A DNA stretch of 44,165 bases from Candidatus Mediterraneibacter pullistercoris (GTDB lineage Bacteria > Bacillota > Clostridia > Lachnospirales > Lachnospiraceae), in NCBI GenBank assembly GCA_019116885.1, contig DXAU01000008.1, forward strand, positions 1 to 44,165, given 5' to 3'. Under the pieces are notes generated by a model. It saw only the letters and a program-made list of their open reading frames with translations, was not told the DNA's origin and made no database searches. The position numbers and the translations under genes are program-made. Positions 34,020-42,195 of the stretch are shown here, piece after piece. The first letter of the stretch is position 1. Every line of letters begins with the position of its first letter.

Positions 34020-36122
34020 ATGAGATTATTTCCGACTCTGAGAAACTATAAACTGGAATATATCCCGAAAGATATTTTTTCGGGCGTTATAATCGCCGCG
34101 GTATCTATACCGATCTCTATGGGGTACGCACAGATCGCAGGCCTTCCGGCAGTATACGGGCTGTACGGTTCTGTGCTGCCCATTCTTTTCTTCGCCCTGT
34201 TTTCAACATCGAAACAGTTTGTGTTTGGTGTGGATGCAACTCCTGCAGCGATCGTAGGCGGCGCTATTGCAGCGCATGGGTTTGTCAGTGAATCGGAACA
34301 GGCCATGCTTTATATCCCGATGGTGGCGCTTTTTGCCGGACTCTGGCTTATTGTATTCTATTTTCTTAGAGCGGATAAGATCATTGATTTTATCTCCACT
34401 CCGGTAATGGGAGGATTTATCAGCGGTATTGCCGTTACGATTATCCTCATGCAGGTGCCAAAACTTATGGGTAGTCCTGCCGGACGGGGAGAGATCCTGG
34501 ATCTTTCAAAACATATCTTGCACTCGCTTCAGTACATAAACTGGCTGTCTCTTGCGATGGGCTCAGGCGCATTGGTTCTGCTCCTTGCTGCAAAGAGATA
34601 TATGCCGAAGTTTCCGATGGCGATCCTCATCATGGCTTTCGGAGTGCTTGCTGCCGTTTTCTTTCATGTGGAGGAGAAAGGAGTAATCCTGTTATCGTCC
34701 GTAGAGCCAGGCCTTCCTGAACTGTTTATCCCACAGTTTCACCGGGTAGATCTGACTCATGCAGCCGGCCGCGGACTTATGGTAGCTGTTGTTGTTATGG
34801 CGGAGACGCTGCTTGCGGAGAACAGCTTTTCTGTAAAGAACGGGTATAAGCTGGACATACGCCAGGAGATTCTTGCCTGCGCAGCGGGAAATCTGGCTGC
34901 CTCAGCAGTGGGCTGCTGCCCTGTCAACGGGAGCATATCGCGCACGTCCATGAACGAGCAATACGGCGGAAAGACACAGGGGGTCTCTATTACGGCTGCA
35001 GCCGTCATGGCAGTAATCCTTATGACAGCTACAGGATTTATCGGATACCTGCCGGTACCGGTGCTGACAGCTATTGTAATCTCTGCACTTCTTAATGTAG
35101 TGGAGTCTCATCTTGCTGTTCGCCTTTTTAAAGTGAGCAGATCAGAGTTCTACATTTTTATTGCGGCGGGGATTGGTGTTCTATGGCTTGGTACGATCTA
35201 TGGAGTAGTGATCGGTATCCTCCTGTCATTTGTTGCAATGATACTCAAAGCGACCAATCCGCCGAGAGCGTTCCGTGGATTGGTGCCAGGAAAATCAGCC
35301 TATTATGATCTGGATAAGAACCGTTTCGCATATCCGATCAAAAATGTGGTCATCTACCGGTTCAGCGAAGATATGTTTTTTGCAAATATCAAGGTTCTTC
35401 AGAGCGATATTGAGAGCAGGATACAGGATGACACAAAAGTGGTCGTCATAGATGCGGAGGCGGTCAACAATATTGATTTTACTGCAGCGGATGCGATTGA
35501 AATGCTTTTCCAGAGTCTTGAAAAGAGAGGTGTACGGCTTTATATTACCGGGCATACAGCTCAGATCAATGAACAGATGCGCCACCTTGGAATCGGGCAT
35601 TTCATAGAAGAAGGAAGAGTCCGCAGAACAATCCTTTCCGCTCTGAAAGATGCGGGAATTGAAGTGCCTTGCAGACTGGATATCCCAGACGAAGATGAAG
35701 AGAGATTAAAAAGGCTTGGAAACCGTGCTTATCCTCAGGGCGAGGAGAACACTCTGGAGGAGTTCGTATGGGCTTTTGGCCAAGATTCTGGGCATGAGAT
35801 CGAAAAACGGGCTCTCCATGTGATAAGTCTGATCAGGACAAAAGAAGACGTTGTAAAACTTTCTGAAAAAGGGGTGGACAGGCTTGTGAGCTCCTGGGGA
35901 TATTTAGGAGCGCTTGATGAGGATCTGCTTCTCCGCTCCATTACAGACCATGTTGAAAGTTTTCCAGAGGAACTGGCAGAGGAGGCAGAGAAAATATTTG
36001 AACTTATCGATGTTCGGAGAAGAAAACTCAGAGACAGACTTTTAAGAGAGCATCCAGAGATGACAGAATATCTTGAGGAGAGCAGAGAGCACAGGATAGG
36101 AAACAGCGTTTGTATTGGATAA
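34020..36122 (+). CDS. SulP family anion transporter with STAS domain and C-terminal extension
   Basis: A 700-residue SLC26/SulP protein. About twelve membrane helices lie in residues 10-420, with family segments ISMGYAQIAGLPAVYGLYGS and GCCPVNGSISRTSMNEQYGG. A STAS domain follows (about 440-555, with VVVIDAEAVNNIDFTAADAIE). After it comes a further 145 or so charged, helical residues that most SulP proteins lack. It may carry sulphate, bicarbonate or another anion; the nearby sulphur genes make sulphate attractive but the sequence does not decide. GGAGAG lies upstream of ATG 34020. Confidence 0.9.
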   Translation: MRLFPTLRNYKLEYIPKDIFSGVIIAAVSIPISMGYAQIAGLPAVYGLYGSVLPILFFALFSTSKQFVFGVDATPAAIVGGAIAAHGFVSESEQAMLYIPMVALFAGLWLIVFYFLRADKIIDFISTPVMGGFISGIAVTIILMQVPKLMGSPAGRGEILDLSKHILHSLQYINWLSLAMGSGALVLLLAAKRYMPKFPMAILIMAFGVLAAVFFHVEEKGVILLSSVEPGLPELFIPQFHRVDLTHAAGRGLMVAVVVMAETLLAENSFSVKNGYKLDIRQEILACAAGNLAASAVGCCPVNGSISRTSMNEQYGGKTQGVSITAAAVMAVILMTATGFIGYLPVPVLTAIVISALLNVVESHLAVRLFKVSRSEFYIFIAAGIGVLWLGTIYGVVIGILLSFVAMILKATNPPRAFRGLVPGKSAYYDLDKNRFAYPIKNVVIYRFSEDMFFANIKVLQSDIESRIQDDTKVVVIDAEAVNNIDFTAADAIEMLFQSLEKRGVRLYITGHTAQINEQMRHLGIGHFIEEGRVRRTILSALKDAGIEVPCRLDIPDEDEERLKRLGNRAYPQGEENTLEEFVWAFGQDSGHEIEKRALHVISLIRTKEDVVKLSEKGVDRLVSSWGYLGALDEDLLLRSITDHVESFPEELAEEAEKIFELIDVRRRKLRDRLLREHPEMTEYLEESREHRIGNSVCIG

Positions 36123-36138
36123 TAATGAAAATTGAATA

Positions 36139-36195
36139 AAAATTAATGATAAACATTAATTTTATATTGATTAAAGTTAATTCGCGTGATATCAT
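36139..36195 (+). promoter_or_regulatory. Promoter and palindrome ahead of the DUF2975/HTH pair
   Basis: A perfect 10-base inverted repeat with a five-base centre (AAAATTAATG, 36139-36148, with 36154-36163) lies three bases before TTGATT (36167-36172). After 17 bases comes TATCAT (36190-36195). The repeat is a likely operator, possibly for the HTH protein of the same operon. Confidence 0.5.
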
Positions 36196-36258
36196 AAAGG
36201 CATAAGCAGAGCGAAAACTCATAAAACTGGGAATTCATACAGTGCAGGAGGTATCACA

Positions 36259-36888
36259 ATGAAAGAGAAAGAGGCAGCGAAAAAGAGATGCGGTGAATTT
36301 GGCATGGTATTTCGTTTTTTGTTCTGGTTTACAGTCATTTTGGTGGCAGCCTATTGTCTGGCAGGGGTATGGACGGCCTTCCGGCCGGCATCCGATTTTA
36401 CGATATCACTTACCGATACTCCGTCGGGAATATATGGGGTGTCTGAGTTTACGGGGGTGAAGTCCGGGCTGCTCTCAGAAATTATGATAAAAAAACTGGA
36501 GTTCGATCCGGGGATTCTGAGCGATGGAGCAAGACAGATGCCAAAAGCAGTATTTGTGACAGGCTACTTTTGCAAAATGGCGGCAAATATTATATTTACT
36601 GCAATCTTCTGGTTTCTGAGACAGATATTCAGAAATATTGAGAAATATGAAACTCCTTTTGTAAAAGCAAACAGCAGAGCAATTCTCGGCATGGGAATTA
36701 CGGTGATTGTCCTTTGCTATGTGCAGGAGAATCTGCTTCCCCTGATGGCGTTTATCCAGAAGTTCGGAGCTTCGGGCTTTACACTGATAGACCTGGGATA
36801 TCTTTCCCCGGGAATCCCGTTCTTATGTCTGTCCTATATGTTTGAGTACGGCCGCATACTTCAGCAGGAATCCGATGAGACATTGTGA
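36259..36888 (+). CDS. DUF2975 membrane protein
   Basis: A 209-residue membrane protein with about four helices and an extracytoplasmic loop between the first two. It fits the DUF2975 family, which is regularly encoded just ahead of a small Cro/YozG-type HTH protein as here. No biochemical function is established; a membrane sensor or partner of the HTH protein is inferred. AGGAGG precedes ATG 36259. Its stop is 11 bases before the HTH start. Confidence 0.85.
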   Translation: MKEKEAAKKRCGEFGMVFRFLFWFTVILVAAYCLAGVWTAFRPASDFTISLTDTPSGIYGVSEFTGVKSGLLSEIMIKKLEFDPGILSDGARQMPKAVFVTGYFCKMAANIIFTAIFWFLRQIFRNIEKYETPFVKANSRAILGMGITVIVLCYVQENLLPLMAFIQKFGASGFTLIDLGYLSPGIPFLCLSYMFEYGRILQQESDETL

Positions 36889-36899
36889 GGTGAGAGAAT

Positions 36900-37118
36900 A
36901 TGGCGATCATACTGCGTCTGGACCGTGTGATGGCAGACCGAAAGATATCTTTAAAAGAGCTGGCTGTGAAAGTCGAGATATCCAATGTTAATCTGTCGAA
37001 TCTGAAGACCGGAAAGGTAAAAGCGATCAGATTCTCCACTCTGGATGCGATCTGCCGGGAACTGAAATGCCAGCCCGGCGATATCCTGGAATATGCAGAG
37101 GATCCGCCGGACGAGTGA
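36900..37118 (+). CDS. Small Cro/C1-type helix-turn-helix regulator (YozG-like)
   Basis: A 72-residue single-domain HTH protein: MADRKISLKELAVKVEIS followed by NLSNLKTGKVKAIRFSTL and the closing ICRELKCQPGDILEY. This is the compact YozG-type form that accompanies DUF2975. GAGGTGAG, overlapping the preceding stop, is its ribosome site. It probably binds the operon's own promoter. It is convergent with the P-type ATPase gene at 25 bases. Confidence 0.9.
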   Translation: MAIILRLDRVMADRKISLKELAVKVEISNVNLSNLKTGKVKAIRFSTLDAICRELKCQPGDILEYAEDPPDE

Positions 37119-37143
37119 ACAGATAAAAGCTGAAATGGAAGGA

Positions 37144-39015
37144 TTACATCTTTTTCTTCCAGCCAAGCAGCAGAGCGGAATTTATGATGACGACAACGGA
37201 ACCGGCATTATGTACCAGCGCTCCTACAACCGGATTGAGTATACCGGTAATAGCAAGGAGGATTGCGGCGAAATTCAGAATCATGGAAAAAGTCAGATTC
37301 AGCCGGATCGTAGTCATCATCCTGCGCGAGAGTCTCAGAAGATGGGGCAGTTCTCCGATATCGTCGTTGACAAGGGCAATATCAGCCGCATCTACAGCAA
37401 TGTCGCTTCCGATCTTTCCCATAGCAATGCCCACCCTGGCTTTTTTCAAAGCCGGCGCGTCGTTAATGCCGTCCCCGATCATGCAGACCGGAATATGCTG
37501 GTTTTCATAAGTATTGATCCAATCCAGTTTATCTTCAGGAAGACAGTCTGCATGGATCTCGGAAATATGGAGCTGCCGGGCAATATGTCCAGCGGCATTT
37601 TTGTGGTCGCCTGTGAGCAGGACAGGAGTTACACCGGCTGCTTTTACTTCGTCTACAGTAGCCGCCGCATCCTGCCGCAGCGTGTCGGACAGAGCGAGAA
37701 AGCCGGCGCTTCTGCCGTCAATTGCAAGATAGATGACAGTACAGCCTTTTTCTGTGAAAAGATCAGCCCGTTTTTTCATTTCATCTGTAAACGGGATATC
37801 ATTTTCAAGAAAGAGTTCCGGATTGCCTGCCAGGATGTTGTGAGAGTTCACTTCTGCCTGTACGCCTCTGCCGGGCAGCATCCGGAATTCTTCGGGAACA
37901 GCGGGCGCATTTTTCATTTCTTCTTGATAGGAACGGACGATGGCCCTGCCAAGGGGATGCTCTGAATTCAGTTCGGTACTTGCCGCGTATGCGTATAGAT
38001 ATTCCCAGGACAGCCCGGAAGAAAAACTTACGACAGCAGTTACCTGGGGTGTTCCGTAAGTAAGAGTCCCGGTTTTGTCAAACGTGATTTTCTTTACATC
38101 GGCGAGACGTTCAAGAGCGTCGCCCTCACGGACAAGGAATCCGTGCTTGGCAGCATTTCCGATCGCGGCCATGATTGCTGTGGGAGTGGCAAGAACAAGA
38201 GCGCATGGACAAAATACCACAAGAATCGTCACAGCGCGAATAATCTCGCCGGAGATCAGCCAGGTCAGTGCAGCGGCTGTCAATGCGATTACAACGATCC
38301 ATGTCGCCCAGCGGTCGGCGAGATTTACGATTTTTGCTTTCCCGGCGTCGGCAGACTGAACCAGGCGGATCATCCGCTGGATGGAGCTGTCTTCGCCGAC
38401 TCTGTCCGCTTTCATCTCAAAAGCGCCGAACTGATTGACGGTACCGCTGGATACCTCATCACCGGGGCCCTTATCTACAGGAAGAGATTCCCCTGTCATT
38501 ACGGACTGATCGACGGAAGTTTCACCTGTGACGATTACCCCGTCGACAGGAACCGACTCACCGGGCAGCACGCGCAGAATATCTCCGACCCGGACGTCTT
38601 CTGCGGATATGATTTCCTCGGCATCCCCGGATATCCTGCGGGCAGTGCGGGGCGTAAGGTGTACCAGTTTTTCAATCCCTGCGCGCGCCTTTTCCACAGT
38701 CAGATCTTCCAGAAGCGCTCCGAGCTGCATGATAAAAGCGACTTCACCGGCGGCAAAGTCTTCCCGGATGATGACAGAAGCAATCAGGGCGATGGAGACG
38801 AGAACATCCGCTTTGATGTCAAACTCTGTGACAAGTCCGACGACAGCTTCCAGTATGATGGGGATACCGCATAGAATGATGGCGACCCATGCCATATCAA
38901 AGGGAAACGGCGAGTATCCAAAGATGCTGAGCAGGAGGGCGGCTCCTGAGAGGATCAGGAAGATAACATCGCGTTTCATTCCGCCCCACTCCAGAATTTT
39001 TTCCAGGTTTTTCAT
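37144..39015 (-). CDS. P1B-type heavy-metal-transporting ATPase
   Basis: A 623-residue P-type ATPase without an N-terminal metal-binding domain. It shows the TGES actuator loop, the CPC motif in VVFCPCALVLATP, phosphorylation motif DKTGT, the HP motif in SEHPLGRAIV, and GDGINDAPAL. The last helix carries H-N-A-G-S instead of the M-x-x-S-S of copper pumps or the HEGGT of P1B-4 pumps, so the metal is uncertain (Cu, Zn/Cd, Mn or Fe possible). It exports metal across the membrane. AAGGAG precedes ATG 39015. The CsoR-type gene lies upstream in the same direction, and two CsoR-like operators sit in the promoter between them. Confidence 0.93.
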   Translation of the reverse strand: MKNLEKILEWGGMKRDVIFLILSGAALLLSIFGYSPFPFDMAWVAIILCGIPIILEAVVGLVTEFDIKADVLVSIALIASVIIREDFAAGEVAFIMQLGALLEDLTVEKARAGIEKLVHLTPRTARRISGDAEEIISAEDVRVGDILRVLPGESVPVDGVIVTGETSVDQSVMTGESLPVDKGPGDEVSSGTVNQFGAFEMKADRVGEDSSIQRMIRLVQSADAGKAKIVNLADRWATWIVVIALTAAALTWLISGEIIRAVTILVVFCPCALVLATPTAIMAAIGNAAKHGFLVREGDALERLADVKKITFDKTGTLTYGTPQVTAVVSFSSGLSWEYLYAYAASTELNSEHPLGRAIVRSYQEEMKNAPAVPEEFRMLPGRGVQAEVNSHNILAGNPELFLENDIPFTDEMKKRADLFTEKGCTVIYLAIDGRSAGFLALSDTLRQDAAATVDEVKAAGVTPVLLTGDHKNAAGHIARQLHISEIHADCLPEDKLDWINTYENQHIPVCMIGDGINDAPALKKARVGIAMGKIGSDIAVDAADIALVNDDIGELPHLLRLSRRMMTTIRLNLTFSMILNFAAILLAITGILNPVVGALVHNAGSVVVIINSALLLGWKKKM

Positions 39016-39056
39016 AATATAGATCTCCTTGTTAAAAATATTGAAGACATGTCAAT

Positions 39057-39109
39057 ATACCTATACGAGTATATGCATATTATATACCTATAGGGGTATA
39101 GGTTGTCAA
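39057..39109 (-). promoter_or_regulatory. P-type ATPase promoter with tandem CsoR-like operators
   Basis: Two 16-base sites, ATACCTATACGAGTAT (39057-39072) and ATACCTATAGGGGTAT (39084-39099), lie 27 bases apart. On the minus strand TTGACA (39104-39109), 17 bases, TATATA form the promoter, and the better site lies exactly in its spacer. This G/C-tract-plus-AT pattern is typical of CsoR/RcnR-family sites. Confidence 0.75.
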
Positions 39110-39121
39110 CAGGCAGAAAGA

Positions 39122-39161
39122 AAAACACACAGGAGCCGGAAAAACCCGGATGTCCCGTGTG
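39122..39161 (-). terminator. Terminator after the CsoR-type gene
   Basis: On the minus strand CACAC and CCGG pair with CCGG and GTGTG around a T-rich loop, followed by TTTTTCTTT. It separates the regulator transcript from the ATPase promoter. Confidence 0.65.
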
Positions 39162-39221
39162 CAGATTCATGGACCGTTCGCGACTGAGCGACGTCTGCTG
39201 CGCACTTGTCGTGCTGACTCG

Positions 39222-39497
39222 CTATTTCATATTTGCAAACCGCTCGACCGCTTTTGTGAAGCTGGCGATCGTCTGATCCACGTCACCGTGTTCGATGCCA
39301 TCCCGGACACAGTGATTAATATGCCCTTCGAGCACGATCTGTCCAACCTTATGAAGGGCAGATTTGGCGGCGTTTATCTGGGAGAGTATATCCTCGCAGG
39401 GGATATCTTCATCGACCATTCTGTCGATTGCCTGTACCTGTCCGATGATCTTTTTTAGCCGGCGGTGCAGATTATCAGAATCCATACATTGTTTCAT
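39222..39497 (-). CDS. csoR: CsoR/RcnR-family metal-sensing repressor
   Basis: A 91-residue all-helical DUF156 protein. The ligand set reads C34, H59 and C63 (in DIPCEDIL and EGHINHC), with the 25 and 4 spacing of copper-sensing CsoR; RcnR-type nickel/cobalt sensors have a different set with more His. It should leave the DNA when it binds Cu(I) and so switch on the ATPase. It also has Cys at position 4, not part of the classical site. The gene lies upstream of the ATPase in the same direction, with a terminator and a separate promoter between. Confidence 0.9.
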   Translation of the reverse strand: MKQCMDSDNLHRRLKKIIGQVQAIDRMVDEDIPCEDILSQINAAKSALHKVGQIVLEGHINHCVRDGIEHGDVDQTIASFTKAVERFANMK

Positions 39498-39646
39498 CAG
39501 CAGCCTCCCTTGTCTGGTAATATGTTGAAAGGATCATTACAAATGTATTCTTATTATCTGTGAAATGAGATGTTTTGTCAACTTGATGCAGTTCGCCTGT
39601 GGATCCGCAGCCTAAAAAATACCTTTAAAATATTAAAAAACAGATG

Positions 39647-39664
39647 TTGTCAAATTATTAACAA
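39647..39664 (+). promoter_or_regulatory. Rex operator upstream of ldh
   Basis: TTGTCAAATTATTAACAA matches the Rex consensus TTGTTAA-N4-TTAACAA with one mismatch. Rex represses fermentation genes until the NADH/NAD ratio rises, and lactate dehydrogenase is a classical target. Confidence 0.75.
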
Positions 39665-39792
39665 TATGATATTATAAAAAAAGCGAAATCTGATTAATGA
39701 AGTGAGGAGTCACAGACCGATGTAGGATAACATGTTAGAGATATACAAGGCTTTAAACTACGGGACAGCGGTGGAATTGATCAGGATTTCTT

Positions 39793-39837
39793 TTTTTATT
39801 TTACAGGATTCTTTCTCGATTTCCTGTAAAATAAAAA
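39793..39837 (+). promoter_or_regulatory. 16-bp perfect palindrome in the ldh leader
   Basis: TTTTTATTTTACAGGA (39793-39808) pairs exactly with 39822-39837 around a 13-base loop. No T-run follows it on either strand, so it is not a normal terminator. Directly after it comes a GC-rich hairpin. It may be an operator or an mRNA structure. Confidence 0.5.
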
Positions 39838-39928
39838 GCCCGCCGGGCGGGAGGCGCACGCCGCAATAAGGCGTTCCGCCATTTGCATCATTACAGAAAA
39901 ATTATAAAAGAAAGGCAGAGGAGAAACT

Positions 39929-40876
39929 ATGAGCAGCAAAATTACTATCATTGGCGCCGGAAGCGTCGGAGCTACAATCGCGTACAAACTTTCCTATGAA
40001 GACTTCACATCGGAGATCGTTATGATCGACATCAACAAGGACAAGGTTGAGGGTGAAGTTATGGACATCAAGCAGGGAACATGCTTCAGAAGCCCTGTCT
40101 CCATTATTGCAGGAGATTATGAGGATGCGAAAGATTCTGACATCGTCATTATCACATCTGGCATCGCGCGTAAGCCGGGACAGACAAGAATCGAGCTTGC
40201 TCAGACAAATGTCAACATTATCAAACAGATTGCACCGGAGATTGTAAAGGCTGCGCCGAATGCAAAATACATCATCGTCAGCAATCCGGTGGACGTACTG
40301 ACATATGTATTCACAAAGGTTTCAGGACTTCCGGAGAATCAGATCATTGGTTCCGGTACCCTTCTTGACACGGCACGTCTCCGCTACGGCCTGTCAGAGC
40401 ATTTTAAAGTAGCGCAGAAAAATATCCATGCCTATGTATTCGGTGAGCACGGTGATTCCTCTTTCGTTCCGTGGTCAGGAGCAGATATCTCCGGCGTACA
40501 CATTGACGATTACTACGAGTCAATGAAAGATCACGGAGTAGATCTCGGAAAGCTGGACAAAGACGGAATGGAAGAGTATGTTCATAAATCAGGCGGTGAA
40601 GTGATCGCAAAGAAAGGCGCCACATTCTATGCGGTATCCATCGCTGTCTGTGAGCTGTGCAATATCGTGCTGTCAGCATCGGATTCCGTTGCGACTGTTT
40701 CATCCATGATGCACGGAGAATACGGCGTGGATGATGTGTGCCTGAGTGTACTGACACTTGTGGGACCAAATGGTGTACAGGGTAAAGTTCCGATGCGCCT
40801 GACAGACGGAGAAGTTGCAAAACTCCAGGAAAGTGCGAACAAGCTGAAAGAGGTCATCGCTCAGCTTGACATCTGA
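39929..40876 (+). CDS. ldh: L-lactate dehydrogenase
   Basis: A 315-residue NAD-dependent LDH: the NAD motif ITIIGAGSVGATIAY, the substrate loop GIARKPGQTR, SNPVDVLTY, the catalytic His in VFGEHGDSS, and the C-terminal helix. The GQTR loop is as in LDH (malate dehydrogenases carry Arg in place of Gln). It reduces pyruvate to lactate to recycle NADH. AGAGGAG precedes ATG 39929. The Rex-like site upstream ties it to redox state. The hdrBCA genes follow at 129 bases in the same direction. Confidence 0.96.
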   Translation: MSSKITIIGAGSVGATIAYKLSYEDFTSEIVMIDINKDKVEGEVMDIKQGTCFRSPVSIIAGDYEDAKDSDIVIITSGIARKPGQTRIELAQTNVNIIKQIAPEIVKAAPNAKYIIVSNPVDVLTYVFTKVSGLPENQIIGSGTLLDTARLRYGLSEHFKVAQKNIHAYVFGEHGDSSFVPWSGADISGVHIDDYYESMKDHGVDLGKLDKDGMEEYVHKSGGEVIAKKGATFYAVSIAVCELCNIVLSASDSVATVSSMMHGEYGVDDVCLSVLTLVGPNGVQGKVPMRLTDGEVAKLQESANKLKEVIAQLDI

Positions 40877-40882
40877 GCCCGT

Positions 40883-40984
40883 TTCCCGGCCTTTTGCCGG
40901 GAAGCAGTCTGGTATCGCCGCTGAAGACAGCGGAACAGCAGACCCTCGCGGGAATAAAGTAACAGGGCGGGAGATTTCCCGCCC
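40883..40984 (+). promoter_or_regulatory. Hairpins between ldh and hdrB
   Basis: TTCCCGGC/GCCGGGAA (40883-40903) follows the ldh stop; it has no T-run and may only attenuate. A second stem GGGCGGGA/TCCCGCCC (40965-40984) lies ten bases before the hdrB ribosome site AAGGAGG. They could adjust hdr expression relative to ldh. Confidence 0.45.
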
Positions 40985-41005
40985 GAGAGACAAGGAGGTA
41001 TTATT

Positions 41006-41803
41006 ATGAAATACAGCTATTTCCCCGGCTGTACTCTAAAGAATAAAGCTGTGGATCTGGATCATTATGCCAGAATCTGCGCGGAGGCTCTTGGCTTCAC
41101 ACTTGAAGAGATCAATGAGTGGCAGTGCTGCGGCGGCGTCTATCCGCTTGGCACGGATGAGATCGCCACGAAGCTCGCTTCCGTCCGCGCTCTCAACGAC
41201 GCAAAGGAGCACGGCCAGGATCTGGTGACAGTCTGTTCAGCCTGCCACCATGTGATCAAGCGGGTAAACGACGACATGAAGAATGTCGACGATATCCGCA
41301 CAAGAGCAAACAATTATATGAAACTTGACGAGCCTTATGAAGGCGAGACGAACGTGCTTCATTACCTTGAGGTGCTCCGTGACCGCGTGGGCTTTGACGA
41401 GCTGAAGAAGAAAGTGACGAATCCGCTCAAAGGAAAGAAGATCGGTGCATACTATGGCTGCCTTCTCCTCCGCCCGGGCAGGCTGATGGCGTTCGATGAT
41501 CCGGAGAATCCGACCATCATGGAAGACTTCATCCGTGCCCTCGGAGCTGAGCCGGTAATCTATCCTTACCGCAACGAGTGCTGCGGCGGGTACATATCTC
41601 TGAAAGAGGAGAACATGTCAAAAGAGATGTGCCGCAAGATCGAGGAGAACGCGGCAGGCTTCGGCGCGGACATGCTGATCACAGCCTGTCCGTTATGTAT
41701 GTACAATCTGAATAAGAACAACGGCGAAAATCTGCCGGTGTACTACTTTACAGAGCTCCTGGCAGAGGCGCTGGGACTTAAAGAGGAGGTGGAAGAGCAG
41801 TGA
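41006..41803 (+). CDS. hdrB: Heterodisulfide reductase subunit B-like protein
   Basis: A 265-residue HdrB-type protein with both CCG motifs: CCGGVYPLGTD and CCGGYISLKEENMSK. Each contributes to a non-cubane [4Fe-4S] cluster; the C-x-x-C in VCSACHHV and ACPLCMYN completes the sets. In methanogens it reduces the CoM-CoB disulphide; in Clostridia the substrate is unknown. The N-terminal FPGCTLKNKA is typical. It overlaps hdrC by four bases. AAGGAGG precedes ATG 41006. Confidence 0.92.
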   Translation: MKYSYFPGCTLKNKAVDLDHYARICAEALGFTLEEINEWQCCGGVYPLGTDEIATKLASVRALNDAKEHGQDLVTVCSACHHVIKRVNDDMKNVDDIRTRANNYMKLDEPYEGETNVLHYLEVLRDRVGFDELKKKVTNPLKGKKIGAYYGCLLLRPGRLMAFDDPENPTIMEDFIRALGAEPVIYPYRNECCGGYISLKEENMSKEMCRKIEENAAGFGADMLITACPLCMYNLNKNNGENLPVYYFTELLAEALGLKEEVEEQ

Positions 41804-42189
41804 AAACAGAGCAGAAACGCGCAGAGATGATCAAAGAGATCAGCGGTGTGAATCCTCTCAAATGCATGAAGTGCGGCAAATGTTCCGCTTCCTGTCCTTC
41901 CTACAATGAGATGGACATCAAACCGCACCAGTTCGTCTCCTATGTGATCAATGAAGACATCGAGTCTCTGGTTCAGTCAAAATCTCTCTGGAAATGTCTT
42001 TCCTGTTTTGCATGTGTGGAGAGATGTCCCCGCGATGTAAAGCCGGGCAAACTGATCGACGCTGCAAGGCAGATCGTTGTACGTGAGAGAGGACAGAACT
42101 ACCTGCTGGCAGACGATATACCGGAACTGATCGATCCGGAGACACCCCAGCAGCTGCTCGTAAGTGCATTGAGAAGATACAGGAGGTGA
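41800..42189 (+). CDS. hdrC: Heterodisulfide reductase subunit C-like ferredoxin
   Basis: A 129-residue protein with two [4Fe-4S] motifs, CMKCGKCSASCPS and CLSCFACVERCPRD. It passes electrons from HdrA to HdrB. The GTG start overlaps the hdrB stop; GAGGAGGTGGAAG is its ribosome site. Six bases separate its stop from hdrA. Confidence 0.92.
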   Translation: MKTEQKRAEMIKEISGVNPLKCMKCGKCSASCPSYNEMDIKPHQFVSYVINEDIESLVQSKSLWKCLSCFACVERCPRDVKPGKLIDAARQIVVRERGQNYLLADDIPELIDPETPQQLLVSALRRYRR

Positions 42190-42195
42190 TAACAG

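Larger units (their letters stand above)
39541..39928. other. Long leader region of ldh
   Basis: This 388-base stretch without a convincing gene holds a Rex-like operator (39647-39664), a 16-bp palindrome (39793-39837) and GC-rich hairpins (CCCGCC/GGCGGG near 39840-39852, then a GGCG/CGCC pair) before the ldh ribosome site. A 45-codon frame from ATG 39732 exists but has no ribosome site and crosses the palindrome. Confidence 0.6.

Noticed and set aside
37093..37965. 290-codon plus-strand frame
   Set aside because: Lies antisense to the P-type ATPase, whose motifs are all intact; low-complexity composition of a shadow frame.
39732..39869. 45-codon frame in the ldh leader
   Set aside because: No ribosome site, crosses the 16-bp palindrome and GC hairpins, and resembles nothing I know.
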